64,000 nucleotides of DNA from Phormidium tenue FACHB-886 (GTDB lineage Bacteria; Cyanobacteriota; Cyanobacteriia; Elainellales; Elainellaceae). Under the pieces are notes generated by a model. It saw only the letters and a program-made list of their open reading frames with translations, searched no databases and had not been told where the DNA came from. This document shows positions 25,792 through 35,120 of this stretch, one piece after another (the first letter of the stretch is position 1; every line of letters starts with the position of its first letter). A program made the translations under genes and the position numbers. The stretch is from the NCBI RefSeq assembly GCF_014764505.1, contig NZ_JACXWX010000012.1, positions 79,530 to 143,529 on the forward strand, given 5' to 3'.

Positions 25792-27300
25792 ATGCTGCAC
25801 CTCAACCGCCCTGACCGCCAAAAAATCATCGTCATTGGAGCCGGAATTGGCGGACTAACCGCTGCCGCATTGCTGGCACATCGGGGGTATGAAGTGCTGG
25901 TGCTGGATCAGGCGATCGTTCCGGGTGGCTGTGCCTCCACGTTTAAGCGAAAAGGCTTCACCTTTGATGTAGGCGCAACGCAGGTGGCAGGCTTGGAACC
26001 GGGTGGCATTCACCACCGCATTTTCTCAGAGCTAGAGATTGATCTCCCGGAGGCGACCCCTTGCGATCCAGCTTGTGCCGTTTATCTACCTGGAGAAACT
26101 TCTCCAATCAGCGTTTGGCGCGACCCAGAACAGTGGCAAGCCGAGCGGCAGCGGCAGTTTCCAGGCAGTGAACTTTTCTGGCAGCTTTTGGCAAACCTGT
26201 TTCGCTATAGCTGGGCGTTTCAGTCCCGCGATCCGGTTTTGCCGCCGCGCGATCTGTGGGATCTGTGGCAGCTTGTTCAGGCAGTCCGTCCAGATACTTT
26301 GTTGACTGCGCCCTATACGTTGTCCACAGTGGGGCAGGCACTGCGTTTGATGGGGCTGGGAGACGATCGCCGCCTCAAAACTTTTCTTGATTTGCAGCTC
26401 AAACTCTATTCTCAGGTCAATGCTGACGAAACGGCTCTACTCTATGCTGCTACTGCACTAGGCGTTTCTCAAGAGCCGCAAGGGTTGTATCATCTGCATG
26501 GCAGTATGCAGGCGTTAAGCGATCGGCTCGTCGCTGCACTAGAGCGAGATGGCGGCAAGCTGCTGATGCGTCATACGGTTGAACGAATTCACATGGAGGC
26601 AAACCGTGCTAGCGCCGTTGAAATCCGCAGCCAAAAAACGGGGGAAGTGTGGACAGAAACTGCCGACCATGTGGTTGCCAATGTGACGGTGCAAAACCTG
26701 GTGCAGCTTTTGGGCGATCGCGTTCCCAAAGGCTATCAGCAGCGGGTGGATAAGCTGCCGCCTGCTTCGGGTGCATTTGTAATCTATCTGGGCGTTAAGC
26801 AGGAAGCAATTCCGGCAGACTGTCCGCCCCATCTGCAATTTCTCTATGACTACAACGGACCTATTGCCGAAAACAATTCTCTGTTTGTCTCTGTCAGCCG
26901 CCCTGGAGATGGTCGCGCACCTGAAGGATATGCAACTCTCATCGCCTCGTCGTTTACCGATACAAACGCCTGGTGGAATGACGAAAGCTATGCCCCTTTG
27001 AAGCAGCAATACACCGAAACCGCGATCGATCGTCTCTCGCAGTTTTTCCATCTCACACCAGACAGCATCGTGCATACAGAAGCTGCCACGCCGCGCACCT
27101 TCGCCCACTATACGGGACGCGATCGCGGCGTGGTTGGCGGCATTGGGCAGCGCATTCCCACCTTTGGACCGTTTGGCTTTGCCAATCGCACCCCTGTACC
27201 GCATCTGTGGCTGGTAGGCGATTCTACGCATCCAGGCGAAGGAACGGCGGGCGTGAGCTACTCTGCGCTAACTGTGGTTAGGCAGATCGAGGCAAGCTAG
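25792..27300 (+). CDS. crtD: Carotenoid C-3',4' desaturase (CrtD)
   Basis: A 502-residue FAD-dependent phytoene-desaturase-like enzyme. The dinucleotide-binding motif GAGIGGLTAAALLAHRG is at about residues 17-33, followed by PGGCASTFKRKGFTFDVGATQVAG; the C-terminal FAD motif LWLVGDSTHPGEGTAGVSYSA is at about 472-492. Overall sequence and length match cyanobacterial CrtD, which adds the 3',4' double bond in making myxoxanthophyll-type glycosides. CrtH-type isomerases and CrtO are related alternatives but fit less well. Confidence 0.88.
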   Translation: MLHLNRPDRQKIIVIGAGIGGLTAAALLAHRGYEVLVLDQAIVPGGCASTFKRKGFTFDVGATQVAGLEPGGIHHRIFSELEIDLPEATPCDPACAVYLPGETSPISVWRDPEQWQAERQRQFPGSELFWQLLANLFRYSWAFQSRDPVLPPRDLWDLWQLVQAVRPDTLLTAPYTLSTVGQALRLMGLGDDRRLKTFLDLQLKLYSQVNADETALLYAATALGVSQEPQGLYHLHGSMQALSDRLVAALERDGGKLLMRHTVERIHMEANRASAVEIRSQKTGEVWTETADHVVANVTVQNLVQLLGDRVPKGYQQRVDKLPPASGAFVIYLGVKQEAIPADCPPHLQFLYDYNGPIAENNSLFVSVSRPGDGRAPEGYATLIASSFTDTNAWWNDESYAPLKQQYTETAIDRLSQFFHLTPDSIVHTEAATPRTFAHYTGRDRGVVGGIGQRIPTFGPFGFANRTPVPHLWLVGDSTHPGEGTAGVSYSALTVVRQIEAS

Positions 27301-27332
27301 CGCAGCCTTAAGAGAGCCGAAATAATTTAAGA

Positions 27333-27557
27333 TTAGGTCTTGCTGCGTCGGAGCTTTTGCAACCAGCCCATCAGTCCTTTAGAATTTCGCTGGTCGGGAG
27401 GTTCTGGGAGGTCAAGGCCACCCGATTGCTCAGCAAGAGATTCAGGGGGGATATCGTGAGAAGGTTGAAATACGAAGGGTTGCTCGGACAATTCCTTTGT
27501 ATCTGTCCCATACTCGGCAGCACCGAGGGTCAGACCATACGTGAATAGCGACAGCAT
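27333..27557 (-). CDS. Small hypothetical protein
   Basis: A 74-residue ORF from ATG 27557 with a short hydrophobic N-terminus, a Pro/Glu-rich acidic middle (FQPSHDIPPESLAEQ) and a basic C-terminus (GWLQKLRRSKT). It fits the codon use of the region but has no strong ribosome-binding site and I do not recognise it. It is convergent with crtD (32-bp gap). It could be a real small cyanobacterial protein or a chance ORF. Confidence 0.45.
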   Translation of the reverse strand: MLSLFTYGLTLGAAEYGTDTKELSEQPFVFQPSHDIPPESLAEQSGGLDLPEPPDQRNSKGLMGWLQKLRRSKT

Positions 27558-27764
27558 AAAAACTCTGCTTGTTTGCTGACCATGGCTCTGATGATCAAGC
27601 CTAAAAAATTTAAAGGCGATCGGCTCAGCCAGTCAGCCGAACAATTATTTGTAGAATAACGACACTTTTATTTTAGCGTAGAGAAGCCCGACCGCTGGTA
27701 CTTCAGTTGGGTCATGCCACTGGGCGAAGCCAACAAGACCCGCAAGCCCAAAAACCACAAAAAC

Positions 27765-27786
27765 AAAAAAGGGGCACAAGTGCCCC
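27765..27786 (-). terminator. Rho-independent terminator of the RNA-binding-protein gene
   Basis: Read on the minus strand: ggggcac and gtgcccc form a 7-bp G/C stem with a minimal loop followed by six T, about 40 nt after the stop codon. Confidence 0.9.
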
Positions 27787-27827
27787 ACTGTAATAAGACA
27801 ATGACTTACAAAACGGCTAAACCGGCC

Positions 27828-28157
27828 TTACCAGCGACCGCCACCGCCGCCGCCACTACTGCGACCCCGGTTGCCACCACCCCAACCGCCGCCGTTCTGG
27901 GCAGGGCGACGCTCTTCGCGGGGTTTAGCTTTGTTGACTCGCAGATCACGACCCATCCACTCAGCGCCATCTAGCGCTTCGATGGCCGCATCCTCTTCCG
28001 CGTCCGAAGACATTTCCACGAAGCCAAAGCCACGCATCCGTCCCGTTTCGCGATCGACGGGTAGCTGTACCCGCTTTACCGTTCCGTATTCCGCAAAAAT
28101 TGCGGTCACGTCTTCTTCTGCAACCTGATAAGACAGGTTACCCACATAAATCGACAT
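27828..28157 (-). CDS. RRM-type glycine-rich RNA-binding protein (Rbp)
   Basis: A 109-residue protein with one RNA recognition motif (residues 1-82: RNP2 IYVGNLSY at 3-10, RNP1 RGFGFVEM at 42-49) and a Gly/Arg-rich tail (from about 88). Cyanobacterial Rbp proteins bind RNA, several are cold-induced, and some help localise photosynthetic mRNAs to the thylakoid. The ATG at 28157 has GGAGGAG about 6-8 nt upstream, so the longer frame from 28178 is rejected. The 274-bp space before it likely includes a long 5' leader, as is common for these genes. Confidence 0.95.
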   Translation of the reverse strand: MSIYVGNLSYQVAEEDVTAIFAEYGTVKRVQLPVDRETGRMRGFGFVEMSSDAEEDAAIEALDGAEWMGRDLRVNKAKPREERRPAQNGGGWGGGNRGRSSGGGGGGRW

Positions 28158-28431
28158 GGGGAAGCTCCTCCAAATCATTAAAGATGTAGAGATCGAGATT
28201 CGGAGAACGCCCAGTCATGCAAAAATCTATCCAAGATCCAGCAAAGCTAAACACCATCAACCGAAATCAAACTCGCCTGCTACGTTATACAGTCCTTAGT
28301 TTAGTCTATTCAGCAAGAAGGAGAAAGAGAGATAAAGGATTTGAAATGATAGGGGAGAGAGGATTTGCAAGGAGGCTATTAAGGACGGCTATCAACGATC
28401 AGCAGGTGAATGTCCCCCTTGCAATTGCTTG

Positions 28432-30576
28432 TCATCTCTCCTTTTCTCTGCCTACTAATATCACCACCGATCGATCGCCCATCAAAATTTTGGATTGGTC
28501 TTTGAGCAGAGGTTCTTTGCCAGGTTCCCAAATGTCTTGGGGGGGAGTAAGAGCGGTATTTGCAAAGATATGCCAGCGGTGATCGATTGGCAGCTTGGGT
28601 AGCTCAAAGCAGTGTGATTCCCAATGCATGTTCATTGCAACATAGAGGTAATCATCTCGGACGCTACCGCCTTTAGCATGTTTGCCGCACAGCATAAAGG
28701 CGAGCGTGCGGCAATAGTCTGCCCAATCGGGTTTATTTGCTTCAACCCCATGCCAACTGATGTCAGCGTAACCGCTGCCCATGTAGTCGCGGTTGCGGAA
28801 GTATTCGCGGCTGCGCAGGACGGGATGGGCATTGCGGAAGGCGATGCAGCCTTTGACAAAGCGGAAAAAGTCAGCGTGGGTGTTTAGCAGCGTCCAGTCT
28901 AGCCAGTTGAACTCGGAGTCATGGCAGTAGGTGTTGTTGTTGCCGTGCTGGGTACGCCCCACCTCATCGCCCATCAGCAGCATCGGCACACCCTGGCTAA
29001 TCATCAAGATGGCGATCGCGTTCCGCATCTGTCGCCAGCGCAGCTTCAGGATTTTAGGGTCAGTGGTTTCGCCTTCAATGCCGCAGTTCCAGCTCTCGTT
29101 GTCGTTTGTACCGTCGCGATTTTCTTCGTCGTTAGTTTCGTTGTGTTTCTCGTTATAGGAGACGAGATCTCGCAGCGTGAAACCATCGTGGGCGGTAATG
29201 AAGTTAATAGAGCTGTCCACATCACGCCCAGCTTTGGCATAAAGGTCGGGCGAGCCTTGCAGTCGTTGAGCGACTTCGGTAACTAGCCCATCTCCTTTAA
29301 TAAATTTGCGAATTGCATCTCGGTATTTGCCGTTCCACTCGCCCCAGCGATCGTAGTCGGGAAAAGAGCCGACCTGATACAGACCGCCTGCATCCCAAGC
29401 CTCGGCAATTAGCTTGCATTTGGCCAAGATAGGGTCGTATGCCAGATTTTCTAACAGCGGCGGGTTTGCCAGCGGTACACCGTCTTGGTCACGCCCCAAA
29501 ATTGATGCCAGATCAAACCGAAAGCCGTCAACGTGATACTCCGATGCCCAGTAGCGGAGGCAATCCAGCACAAACACACGCACCACTGGATGGTTGCAAT
29601 TGAGCGTATTGCCACAGCCGCTGAAGTTGTAGTAATAGCCTTCAGGGGTCAGCATGTAATAAGTTTTGTTATCAAGACCCCGGAAGGAAATGGTGGGCCC
29701 ATTTTCGTTGCCTTCGGCAGTGTGGTTAAACACCACATCCAGGATGACTTCGATGCCGTTTTGGTGTAGCTCCTTAATCAAGGCTTTCAGCTCGTTTTGC
29801 TGGTTGCCATCCTTGCCAGATGCTGCATAGCCTGCTTTGGGCGCATAAAACCCGACCGTGTTGTAGCCCCAGTAGTTAAACAAGCGATCGCTTGTCAGGG
29901 GGTTGTGGCGGGGGTTGTCCATTTCATCAAACTCGAAGATGGGCATCAGCTCAACGCAGTTGATCCCTAAATCTTTCAGGTAAGGGATTTTTTCTCTCAA
30001 TCCAGCGAAAGTGCCACGTTGTTCTGGCGGCAGCTCCGATGAAGGATGGCGGGTGAAGCCGCGCACGTGCATTTCGTAAATGATGAGATCTGCTTCCGGA
30101 ATTTCTAGGGGGCGATCGCCCTCCCAGTCAAAATCGCTGCCGCTAATCTGGGCGCGGTAGGGGTAGATTTCTTCCTGGGGCAGAGGAGTGCCCCACACGC
30201 TGCGCCCACCGATGCTTTTGGCGTAGGGGTCAAGCAAAATTTTGGAAGGATCGAAGCGATGCCCGGCTTTGGGGTCGAAGGGCCCGCCGATCCGATAGCC
30301 ATATTCGATATCTTCATAGTTCAAGTCTTGGACGATCATGCTAACCACGTTGCCCAAGCGAAACTGTCGCAGAAACGGGATTTCGGCAAAAGGTTCGGGT
30401 GCGCCCTTCTTAAACAACACCAGAGTTGCAGTGGTTGCGTGGTTAGAAAACACCGAAAAATTGATGCCTCCCAGCACGGGCGTTGCGCCAAAGGGAAAGG
30501 GAATCCCTCTCCGCAGTTCAAAGCCAGCGTAGGTATAGGAGTGGTGAACTGTCATCTGAGTTGTGCTGAGGGGCAT
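28432..30576 (-). CDS. glgX: Glycogen debranching enzyme (isoamylase type)
   Basis: Cleaves alpha-1,6 branches during glycogen breakdown. The 714-residue protein has an N-terminal CBM48/isoamylase domain (about 15-130) and a GH13 catalytic barrel. The catalytic residues are visible: Asp355 in DGFRFD, Glu392 in LIAEAWD and Asp464 in TAHDGFTL. Length and the YWGYNTVGFYAPKAGYAA motif fit GlgX. Start at ATG 30576 or the in-frame ATG at 30555. The rbp gene follows in the same direction but after 274 bp, so they are probably separate units. Confidence 0.95.
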   Translation of the reverse strand: MPLSTTQMTVHHSYTYAGFELRRGIPFPFGATPVLGGINFSVFSNHATTATLVLFKKGAPEPFAEIPFLRQFRLGNVVSMIVQDLNYEDIEYGYRIGGPFDPKAGHRFDPSKILLDPYAKSIGGRSVWGTPLPQEEIYPYRAQISGSDFDWEGDRPLEIPEADLIIYEMHVRGFTRHPSSELPPEQRGTFAGLREKIPYLKDLGINCVELMPIFEFDEMDNPRHNPLTSDRLFNYWGYNTVGFYAPKAGYAASGKDGNQQNELKALIKELHQNGIEVILDVVFNHTAEGNENGPTISFRGLDNKTYYMLTPEGYYYNFSGCGNTLNCNHPVVRVFVLDCLRYWASEYHVDGFRFDLASILGRDQDGVPLANPPLLENLAYDPILAKCKLIAEAWDAGGLYQVGSFPDYDRWGEWNGKYRDAIRKFIKGDGLVTEVAQRLQGSPDLYAKAGRDVDSSINFITAHDGFTLRDLVSYNEKHNETNDEENRDGTNDNESWNCGIEGETTDPKILKLRWRQMRNAIAILMISQGVPMLLMGDEVGRTQHGNNNTYCHDSEFNWLDWTLLNTHADFFRFVKGCIAFRNAHPVLRSREYFRNRDYMGSGYADISWHGVEANKPDWADYCRTLAFMLCGKHAKGGSVRDDYLYVAMNMHWESHCFELPKLPIDHRWHIFANTALTPPQDIWEPGKEPLLKDQSKILMGDRSVVILVGREKER

Positions 30577-30946
30577 AAAATCACTGAAACAAGGGGAAGT
30601 ACTGCATCTGGATGCTACAAATGCAACACTCTAAAAACTCTCTCATGAAATGCTTCCGAGTAGACACTGCGAATTAATGGGGAATCTCCCGACATATTGC
30701 ATCGATGAGCCAAGCAACCCTTCTGCTGCAAGCCTCAGGCGTACTGCCAACAAGGAATAAATTCTGTAGTCTTTGCAGCGATCGCTGCACTTTCTGGCTC
30801 TAGTTTGCCCAAAAGCCAATTCTAATCCCACAGCATTGCTAACCCCACAGCCCATTTATAGCTTCCTTTGGAGAAAGGCGATCGTAGGCTATGATTTCAG
30901 ATGACTTTCTGAGCAATTTAAGCAAATCTGCCTTTCAAGAATAAGC
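30577..30946. promoter_or_regulatory. Divergent spacer glgX / cysC with a likely cysC promoter
   Basis: 370 bp between divergent genes. On the plus strand TTGGAG at 30868-30873 and TATGAT at 30890-30895 are 16 bp apart, a plausible sigma-70-type promoter 51 bp before cysC. I see nothing else in the spacer. Confidence 0.4.
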
Positions 30947-31507
30947 ATGACTGAAACACATCGTGGCGTAACCGTTTGGTTTACAGGTCTTAGCGGAGCC
31001 GGTAAAACCACTATCCGCATGGAAGTTGAGCAAATCTTGCGGACTCAAGGCTATAAGGTGGAAGTGCTAGACGGCGATATTGTGCGGCAAAACTTGACAA
31101 AGGGATTGGGCTTCAGCAAGGCAGACCGGGATGAAAATATCCGTCGAATTGGCTTTGTCTCACATCTGTTGACCCGCAATGGGGTGATCGTTTTGGTGTC
31201 AGCGATCTCTCCCTATCGCGAAATTCGTGATGAGGCGAGGAGCCGAATTGGTGAGTTTGTTGAGGTTTATGTGAACGCCCCGCTTGATGTTTGTGAACAG
31301 CGTGATGTAAAGGGTTTGTATAAGAAAGCTCGTGCAGGAGAAATTAAACAATTCACAGGAATTGACGACCCCTATGAACCGCCGCTTTCTCCAGAGGTGG
31401 AATGTAAAACCGATCAAGAAACACTGAAAGAAAGCACTGCGAAGGTGATTGCAAAACTGGAGGAGATGGGCTATTTAATGACAAGCAAGGCTACCCACAG
31501 TTTATAA
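30947..31507 (+). CDS. cysC: Adenylylsulfate kinase
   Basis: Phosphorylates APS to PAPS in sulphate assimilation. The 186-residue protein has the P-loop GLSGAGKTT at residues 14-22, DGDIVRQNL near 44, the [10 protein letters not shown] segment and the [25 protein letters not shown] lid region, all standard for CysC. It is single-domain, not fused to ATP sulphurylase. It stands alone, with a terminator shared with the convergent yqeK gene. Confidence 0.97.
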   Translation: MTETHRGVTVWFTGLSGAGKTTIRMEVEQILRTQGYKVEVLDGDIVRQNLTKGLGFSKADRDENIRRIGFVSHLLTRNGVIVLVSAISPYREIRDEARSRIGEFVEVYVNAPLDVCEQRDVKGLYKKARAGEIKQFTGIDDPYEPPLSPEVECKTDQETLKESTAKVIAKLEEMGYLMTSKATHSL

Positions 31508-31530
31508 GCTCCAAGGACGTTAAGAGTATT

Positions 31531-31561
31531 TTAAGGGCGGGCATGTTCTGCCTGCCCTTAA
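31531..31561. terminator. Terminator between convergent cysC and yqeK
   Basis: A 13-bp stem (ttaagggcgggca at 31531-31543 with 31549-31561, one G-U pair) and a 5-nt loop. A/T ends on both sides suit use in both directions. Confidence 0.8.
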
Positions 31562-31612
31562 AGCAAATGTCGGACTTTTAGATATATTTTTTGTGCTCCA
31601 AGCCAGTTTTGA

Positions 31613-32185
31613 CTATGCAATTGCCTTTTGCATAAACCAATTGCGGGTCAGCAAAGCGCGAGGATGAATGAGGAAATGACGTTCCAACAGGTAGGTGAGC
31701 GTATAGTCGCAAGTCCGCCACACGGCTAGCTCTAAATCTTCGTAGCTGAGATCTCGCAGCTCATTCAGTTCTAGCGTATCACCGCGTCCAAGTTCCAAGG
31801 TATCGGCCAGAAAAATGATGCAGCTGAGCGAACTCATACCTGGCGCACCTAACGTGTGATGGGCGATCGCCTCCAAAATTTCCTGATCCTCAACGCCAAA
31901 TTCGTCTCTAGCGACGATCGCCCCCACGTCTGCATGAAGCAAATGGGGATTGGCTAAGTCTACCGGATCTAGCGGTAACCCTTCCTGCTGCGCCATTTCC
32001 AACAGCTTCTCTGACTTAAAATATTTGGCGAGGTCGTGCATCAAGGCAGCTTGAGCCGCTCTCCCTTCATCTATGCCATGTTGCCGAGCTAGGTCAACTG
32101 ACATCTGCTCGACACGCAGAATATGTTCAAGCCGATGCGCTGGAACATGATCACTCAGCCAATCCAAAACCTGCTGTCGCAACAT
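31613..32185 (-). CDS. yqeK: YqeK-type HD-domain diadenosine-tetraphosphatase
   Basis: A 190-residue HD-superfamily hydrolase. Metal ligands match YqeK: His21 region (HRLEHILRV), His50-Asp51 in LMHDLAKYF, His84, His109-His110 in AIAHHTLG and Asp128 in FLADTLE. YqeK proteins split Ap4A symmetrically to two ADP and so clear alarmone-like dinucleotides. In many bacteria yqeK sits beside nadD and rsfS; here it is alone. An AGAGG site precedes the ATG. Confidence 0.9.
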   Translation of the reverse strand: MLRQQVLDWLSDHVPAHRLEHILRVEQMSVDLARQHGIDEGRAAQAALMHDLAKYFKSEKLLEMAQQEGLPLDPVDLANPHLLHADVGAIVARDEFGVEDQEILEAIAHHTLGAPGMSSLSCIIFLADTLELGRGDTLELNELRDLSYEDLELAVWRTCDYTLTYLLERHFLIHPRALLTRNWFMQKAIA

Positions 32186-32421
32186 GCAACCTCTCAGCTA
32201 TCCAATGCAGCAATATTTGCCTCTCTAGTCTACCTTTCTACCTTCTTACAGCAGGTTTTACTGGAATAGACTACAAATGCTGCACGAGCGCAGCTTCCAA
32301 TAAAAAACTGGTTTTAACAAAATATCCGGCGCTATAGTTTAACTCTCTGGAGATGCTGTAGAAACATCTGACCAGCAACACAGTTGTAGAAGACAGTTGT
32401 AAAAGACAAAGGATTGCCATC
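32186..32421. promoter_or_regulatory. Divergent spacer with a 13-bp tandem repeat
   Basis: 236 bp between yqeK and the FetB-type gene. A 13-bp unit (acagttgtagaag / acagttgtaaaag) is repeated in tandem at 32380-32405, just before the FetB-type start codon, so it lies in that mRNA leader or at its promoter. Confidence 0.5.
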
Positions 32422-33201
32422 GTGAATGAACTGATTCAACTTGATCTGGCACGATTGGGGCTGGCTATGGGGCTGATGGTGTTAGCGGTTGCCCTTTCTG
32501 CATGGCAGCGATTGGGGCTCGAGGGTAGCTTGACGATCGCCACAGGGCGCACGATTTTACAGCTGCTGGTTGTCGGGTATGTTTTAGAAATTATTTTTGC
32601 AGTTAATTCGCCTTGGGCGGTGTTGGGAATTGTGATGGCGATGAGCGCGATCGCTGCTGTGGTGGCGCGCAATCGGATCAGCAGAAAAGTTCCACATCTA
32701 TTGCCGATCGTTGGTGGAGCAATTGTGTTCAGCAGTGCCTTTACGCTGGCTTACACTACGCTGCTGGTGCTACAGCCCGAAACCTGGTATAACCCCCGCT
32801 ACCTGGTTCCCTTGGCGGGCATTTTGCTTGGCAATACCATGAATGCGGCGGCGATCGCTGGAGAGCGCTTTGTAACAACGCTCAACAACAGCCAGCTTGA
32901 GATTGAAACACATTTAAGCTTAGGCGCAACGCCGCAGCAAGCCACCTGGCAATACCGTCGAGATGCCATTAAAGCTGGACTCATTCCTACGATCAATTCA
33001 ATGATGGTGGTGGGGCTTGTGACCTTGCCTGGAGTTTTTACAGGGCAGGTTTTGGGCGGCATTAATCCTCTTAATGCCGCACTCTATCAAATCCTAATTA
33101 TGTTTGTGCTAGCGATCGCTACACTGATCTGCACCAGCTTAGTGATTCAAGGCGTCGATCGTCAGTTCTTTAATGCAGCAGCCCAATTAAGAACCTATTG
33201 A
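32422..33201 (+). CDS. FetB/YbbM-family membrane permease (UPF0014)
   Basis: A 259-residue integral membrane protein with about seven spans, starting at GTG. The central LAGILLGNTMNAAAIAGERF and the LPGVFTGQVLGGINPLNAALYQ motif are typical of the FetB/YbbM/STAR1-2 permease family. In E. coli FetA-FetB exports iron; here no FetA-type ATPase is adjacent, so partner and substrate are open. Stands alone on its strand. Confidence 0.9.
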   Translation: MNELIQLDLARLGLAMGLMVLAVALSAWQRLGLEGSLTIATGRTILQLLVVGYVLEIIFAVNSPWAVLGIVMAMSAIAAVVARNRISRKVPHLLPIVGGAIVFSSAFTLAYTTLLVLQPETWYNPRYLVPLAGILLGNTMNAAAIAGERFVTTLNNSQLEIETHLSLGATPQQATWQYRRDAIKAGLIPTINSMMVVGLVTLPGVFTGQVLGGINPLNAALYQILIMFVLAIATLICTSLVIQGVDRQFFNAAAQLRTY

Positions 33202-33748
33202 AGAGGTTTCTCAAGCATTCACAGTTTAATGGGACTCAGCAGCACTCTATCACCTACCGCAGGAAGATAGAGCTAAATGTAACTGAGATAAATGTTTTTC
33301 TATTCGGTAGGAGCAACGCGATCGGTTCTTAGCCATTAATTTGCAGTTCAGAAATAGTTGAGCTATGAAGCAATTAGGAGCACTAATTCCTCTAAAGCTG
33401 CATAAATAGTAAAGATTTTCATGAAAAATCTCCTATTAAGAATTCTGCTCTTGTAGCACACAGACAAACTTCATAAAGCATTTAATTTTTAATAAAAATA
33501 TCTAAGCAATCTCCAGTTTCACGCCCGGCTACTGTTTCTGGGCTGTTGGTTTTCAAGCAACTTCTAAGAAATATTAATTTCTTAGAAATAATGAATTCGC
33601 TCTATCTGCAAACCCTAAAAAAAATGGAAGCCACAAATGAGCGTGAAATTGCCGGAAACTCTTTACAGCAAAGGTTCTAGCTATTAAATCGAACAGAAAT
33701 AGCCACAGCCTGTCGAGCTATAGTAGCCGGTAGCGTGCCGAACCCTGT
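33202..33748. other. AT-rich spacer with a hairpin
   Basis: 547 bp with no credible gene on either strand. An 11-bp perfect inverted repeat (ttctaagaaat and complement, 4-nt loop) lies at 33562-33587, and a smaller one (agatttt.../aaaaatct) near 33414-33432. No recognisable element explains the length. Confidence 0.5.
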
Positions 33749-34153
33749 ATGAAACCTTTATATAACCCCTCCTGTAGCTACGTTTTGGTTCTTAATCAGA
33801 ATGCAGAAAATCTGCAAGCGCTCGAACTGCTGATGAACCAGATGCGCTGCCCGATGGTAATTACTCATTCTCTGGCACAGGCGATCGCTACTGTTAGCCA
33901 AACTCCTCCCTACTTAATTATCCTCGCGGGAAATCAGCAAACCTGGTCAAAAAGCCTAATTACTGAGTTTCGTAAATTTGCCAATACACGCAAAACGACG
34001 ATCGTTGCTCTGACAGATTTTCATGCCCCTAGCTGGCTTCCCCAAGAAGATAATCCGGGTCTGGATGGTTTTCTTGTAAAGCCGCTCAACGGTGAAGTGC
34101 TAAGTTCGGTGGTTCACTCTGCTTGGGTCAGGCAGTGCTGTGAATCTGTTTAG
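33749..34153 (+). CDS. Degenerate response-regulator receiver (pseudo-receiver)
   Basis: A 134-residue protein with the alternating beta-alpha pattern of a CheY-like receiver. The acidic pair after strand 1 is replaced by Asn16-Gln17 (LVLNQNAEN) and the phospho-acceptor Asp after strand 3 is missing (YLIILAGNQQTW, Ala60-Gly61). The strand-4 Thr (ALTD, Thr89) and the conserved Lys101 (LVKPL) remain. It therefore should not be phosphorylated in the normal way and may act through protein contacts. No output domain and no kinase next to it. Confidence 0.75.
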   Translation: MKPLYNPSCSYVLVLNQNAENLQALELLMNQMRCPMVITHSLAQAIATVSQTPPYLIILAGNQQTWSKSLITEFRKFANTRKTTIVALTDFHAPSWLPQEDNPGLDGFLVKPLNGEVLSSVVHSAWVRQCCESV

Positions 34154-34225
34154 CAATCGGGCACTGTTTCAACCTTACGAGAATAGAAACGATAGACTGG
34201 CAGTAGGGAGATTCATCACTTCACT

Positions 34226-34915
34226 ATGCAGTTTGCGCCGCTCTATCCGCTTCTTCATCGGGTCCTAAAACCTGCTTTTCCGGCTTGTCTCTGGGCAGGC
34301 GGTAGCCATGAGAAAACAGTTGCCCTCACGTTTGATGATGGGCCACATCCCCAGTTCACGCTGCCACTTTTGCAAGTCCTAGATCGCTACCAAGTGCCAG
34401 CCAGCTTCTTTTGGTTGGGCATCTGCGTTGAGCGATCGCCCGCTGTTGCCCAAGAAGTTTGGCAGCGGGGGCATTGGATTGGGTTACATGGCTATGATCA
34501 CATTTCGTTTCCCAAGCTCTCGGCAACCGAACTACGAGACTCGCTTGTAAAGACCCAAACCGCGATCGCTAGAGCTTGCCAAATTGACCCAGACTATGTG
34601 CAGCAGCACGTGCGCGATGTGCGTCCCCCCAATGGACTTTTCACGCCGCAAACCTTGATCTACCTCAACCAGTGGAACTTCCGCCCGGTGATGTGGAGCG
34701 TTGTGCCAGAGGATTGGGTACGTCCGGGGGTTGAGGTGGCAGCTCAGCGTGTGATGCGGCAAACTCAAAACGGCTCGGTGATTGTATTACATGATGGCTA
34801 CTGCGGGGGTGAAGATGTTGCAGAAACCGTCGATCGCCTGATTCCCGCGCTTCTGGAGCAGGGCTACAGTTTTGTGACGGTCGATCAGCTCTGGCAACAG
34901 CGAGTCTGTGTTTGA
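34226..34915 (+). CDS. NodB-domain polysaccharide deacetylase
   Basis: A 229-residue carbohydrate esterase 4 protein. Motif 1 TFDDGP is at residues 35-40 (Asp37 base, Asp38 metal), motif 2 HGYDH supplies His88 and His92, motif 3 RPPNG appears near residue 134 and motif 5 VLHDG near residue 190. Members remove N- or O-acetyl groups from peptidoglycan, chitin-like or other polysaccharides. No clear signal peptide, though the N-terminus is moderately hydrophobic. It follows the pseudo-receiver by 72 bp. Confidence 0.92.
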   Translation: MQFAPLYPLLHRVLKPAFPACLWAGGSHEKTVALTFDDGPHPQFTLPLLQVLDRYQVPASFFWLGICVERSPAVAQEVWQRGHWIGLHGYDHISFPKLSATELRDSLVKTQTAIARACQIDPDYVQQHVRDVRPPNGLFTPQTLIYLNQWNFRPVMWSVVPEDWVRPGVEVAAQRVMRQTQNGSVIVLHDGYCGGEDVAETVDRLIPALLEQGYSFVTVDQLWQQRVCV

Positions 34916-35120
34916 TCTATGCGGATGATTTGACGAAAGGTAGCTCCAAATCCAGGCATTTCCAGGTACTTACAGCAATACCCAATCGTGTAAGGTATGG
35001 ATTTATTGTTGTATGCTGCGCCCCACGCGTTATATGACGATAAACCAACCTTCACTTGAGCGCGACGCGCTATATCCGTATTATGGAGGCGATTAAAGAT
35101 TAGTCACTAGGAGCAATCTT

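Noticed and set aside
27714..27974. Plus-strand Ala/Thr-rich ORF over the rbp gene
   Set aside because: Shadow of the Gly-rich tail of the RNA-binding protein on the other strand.
35027..35075. Direct repeat acgcgttatat / acgcgctatat before the esterase gene
   Set aside because: Only 11 bp with a mismatch; related to common short cyanobacterial strings and not enough to call an element.
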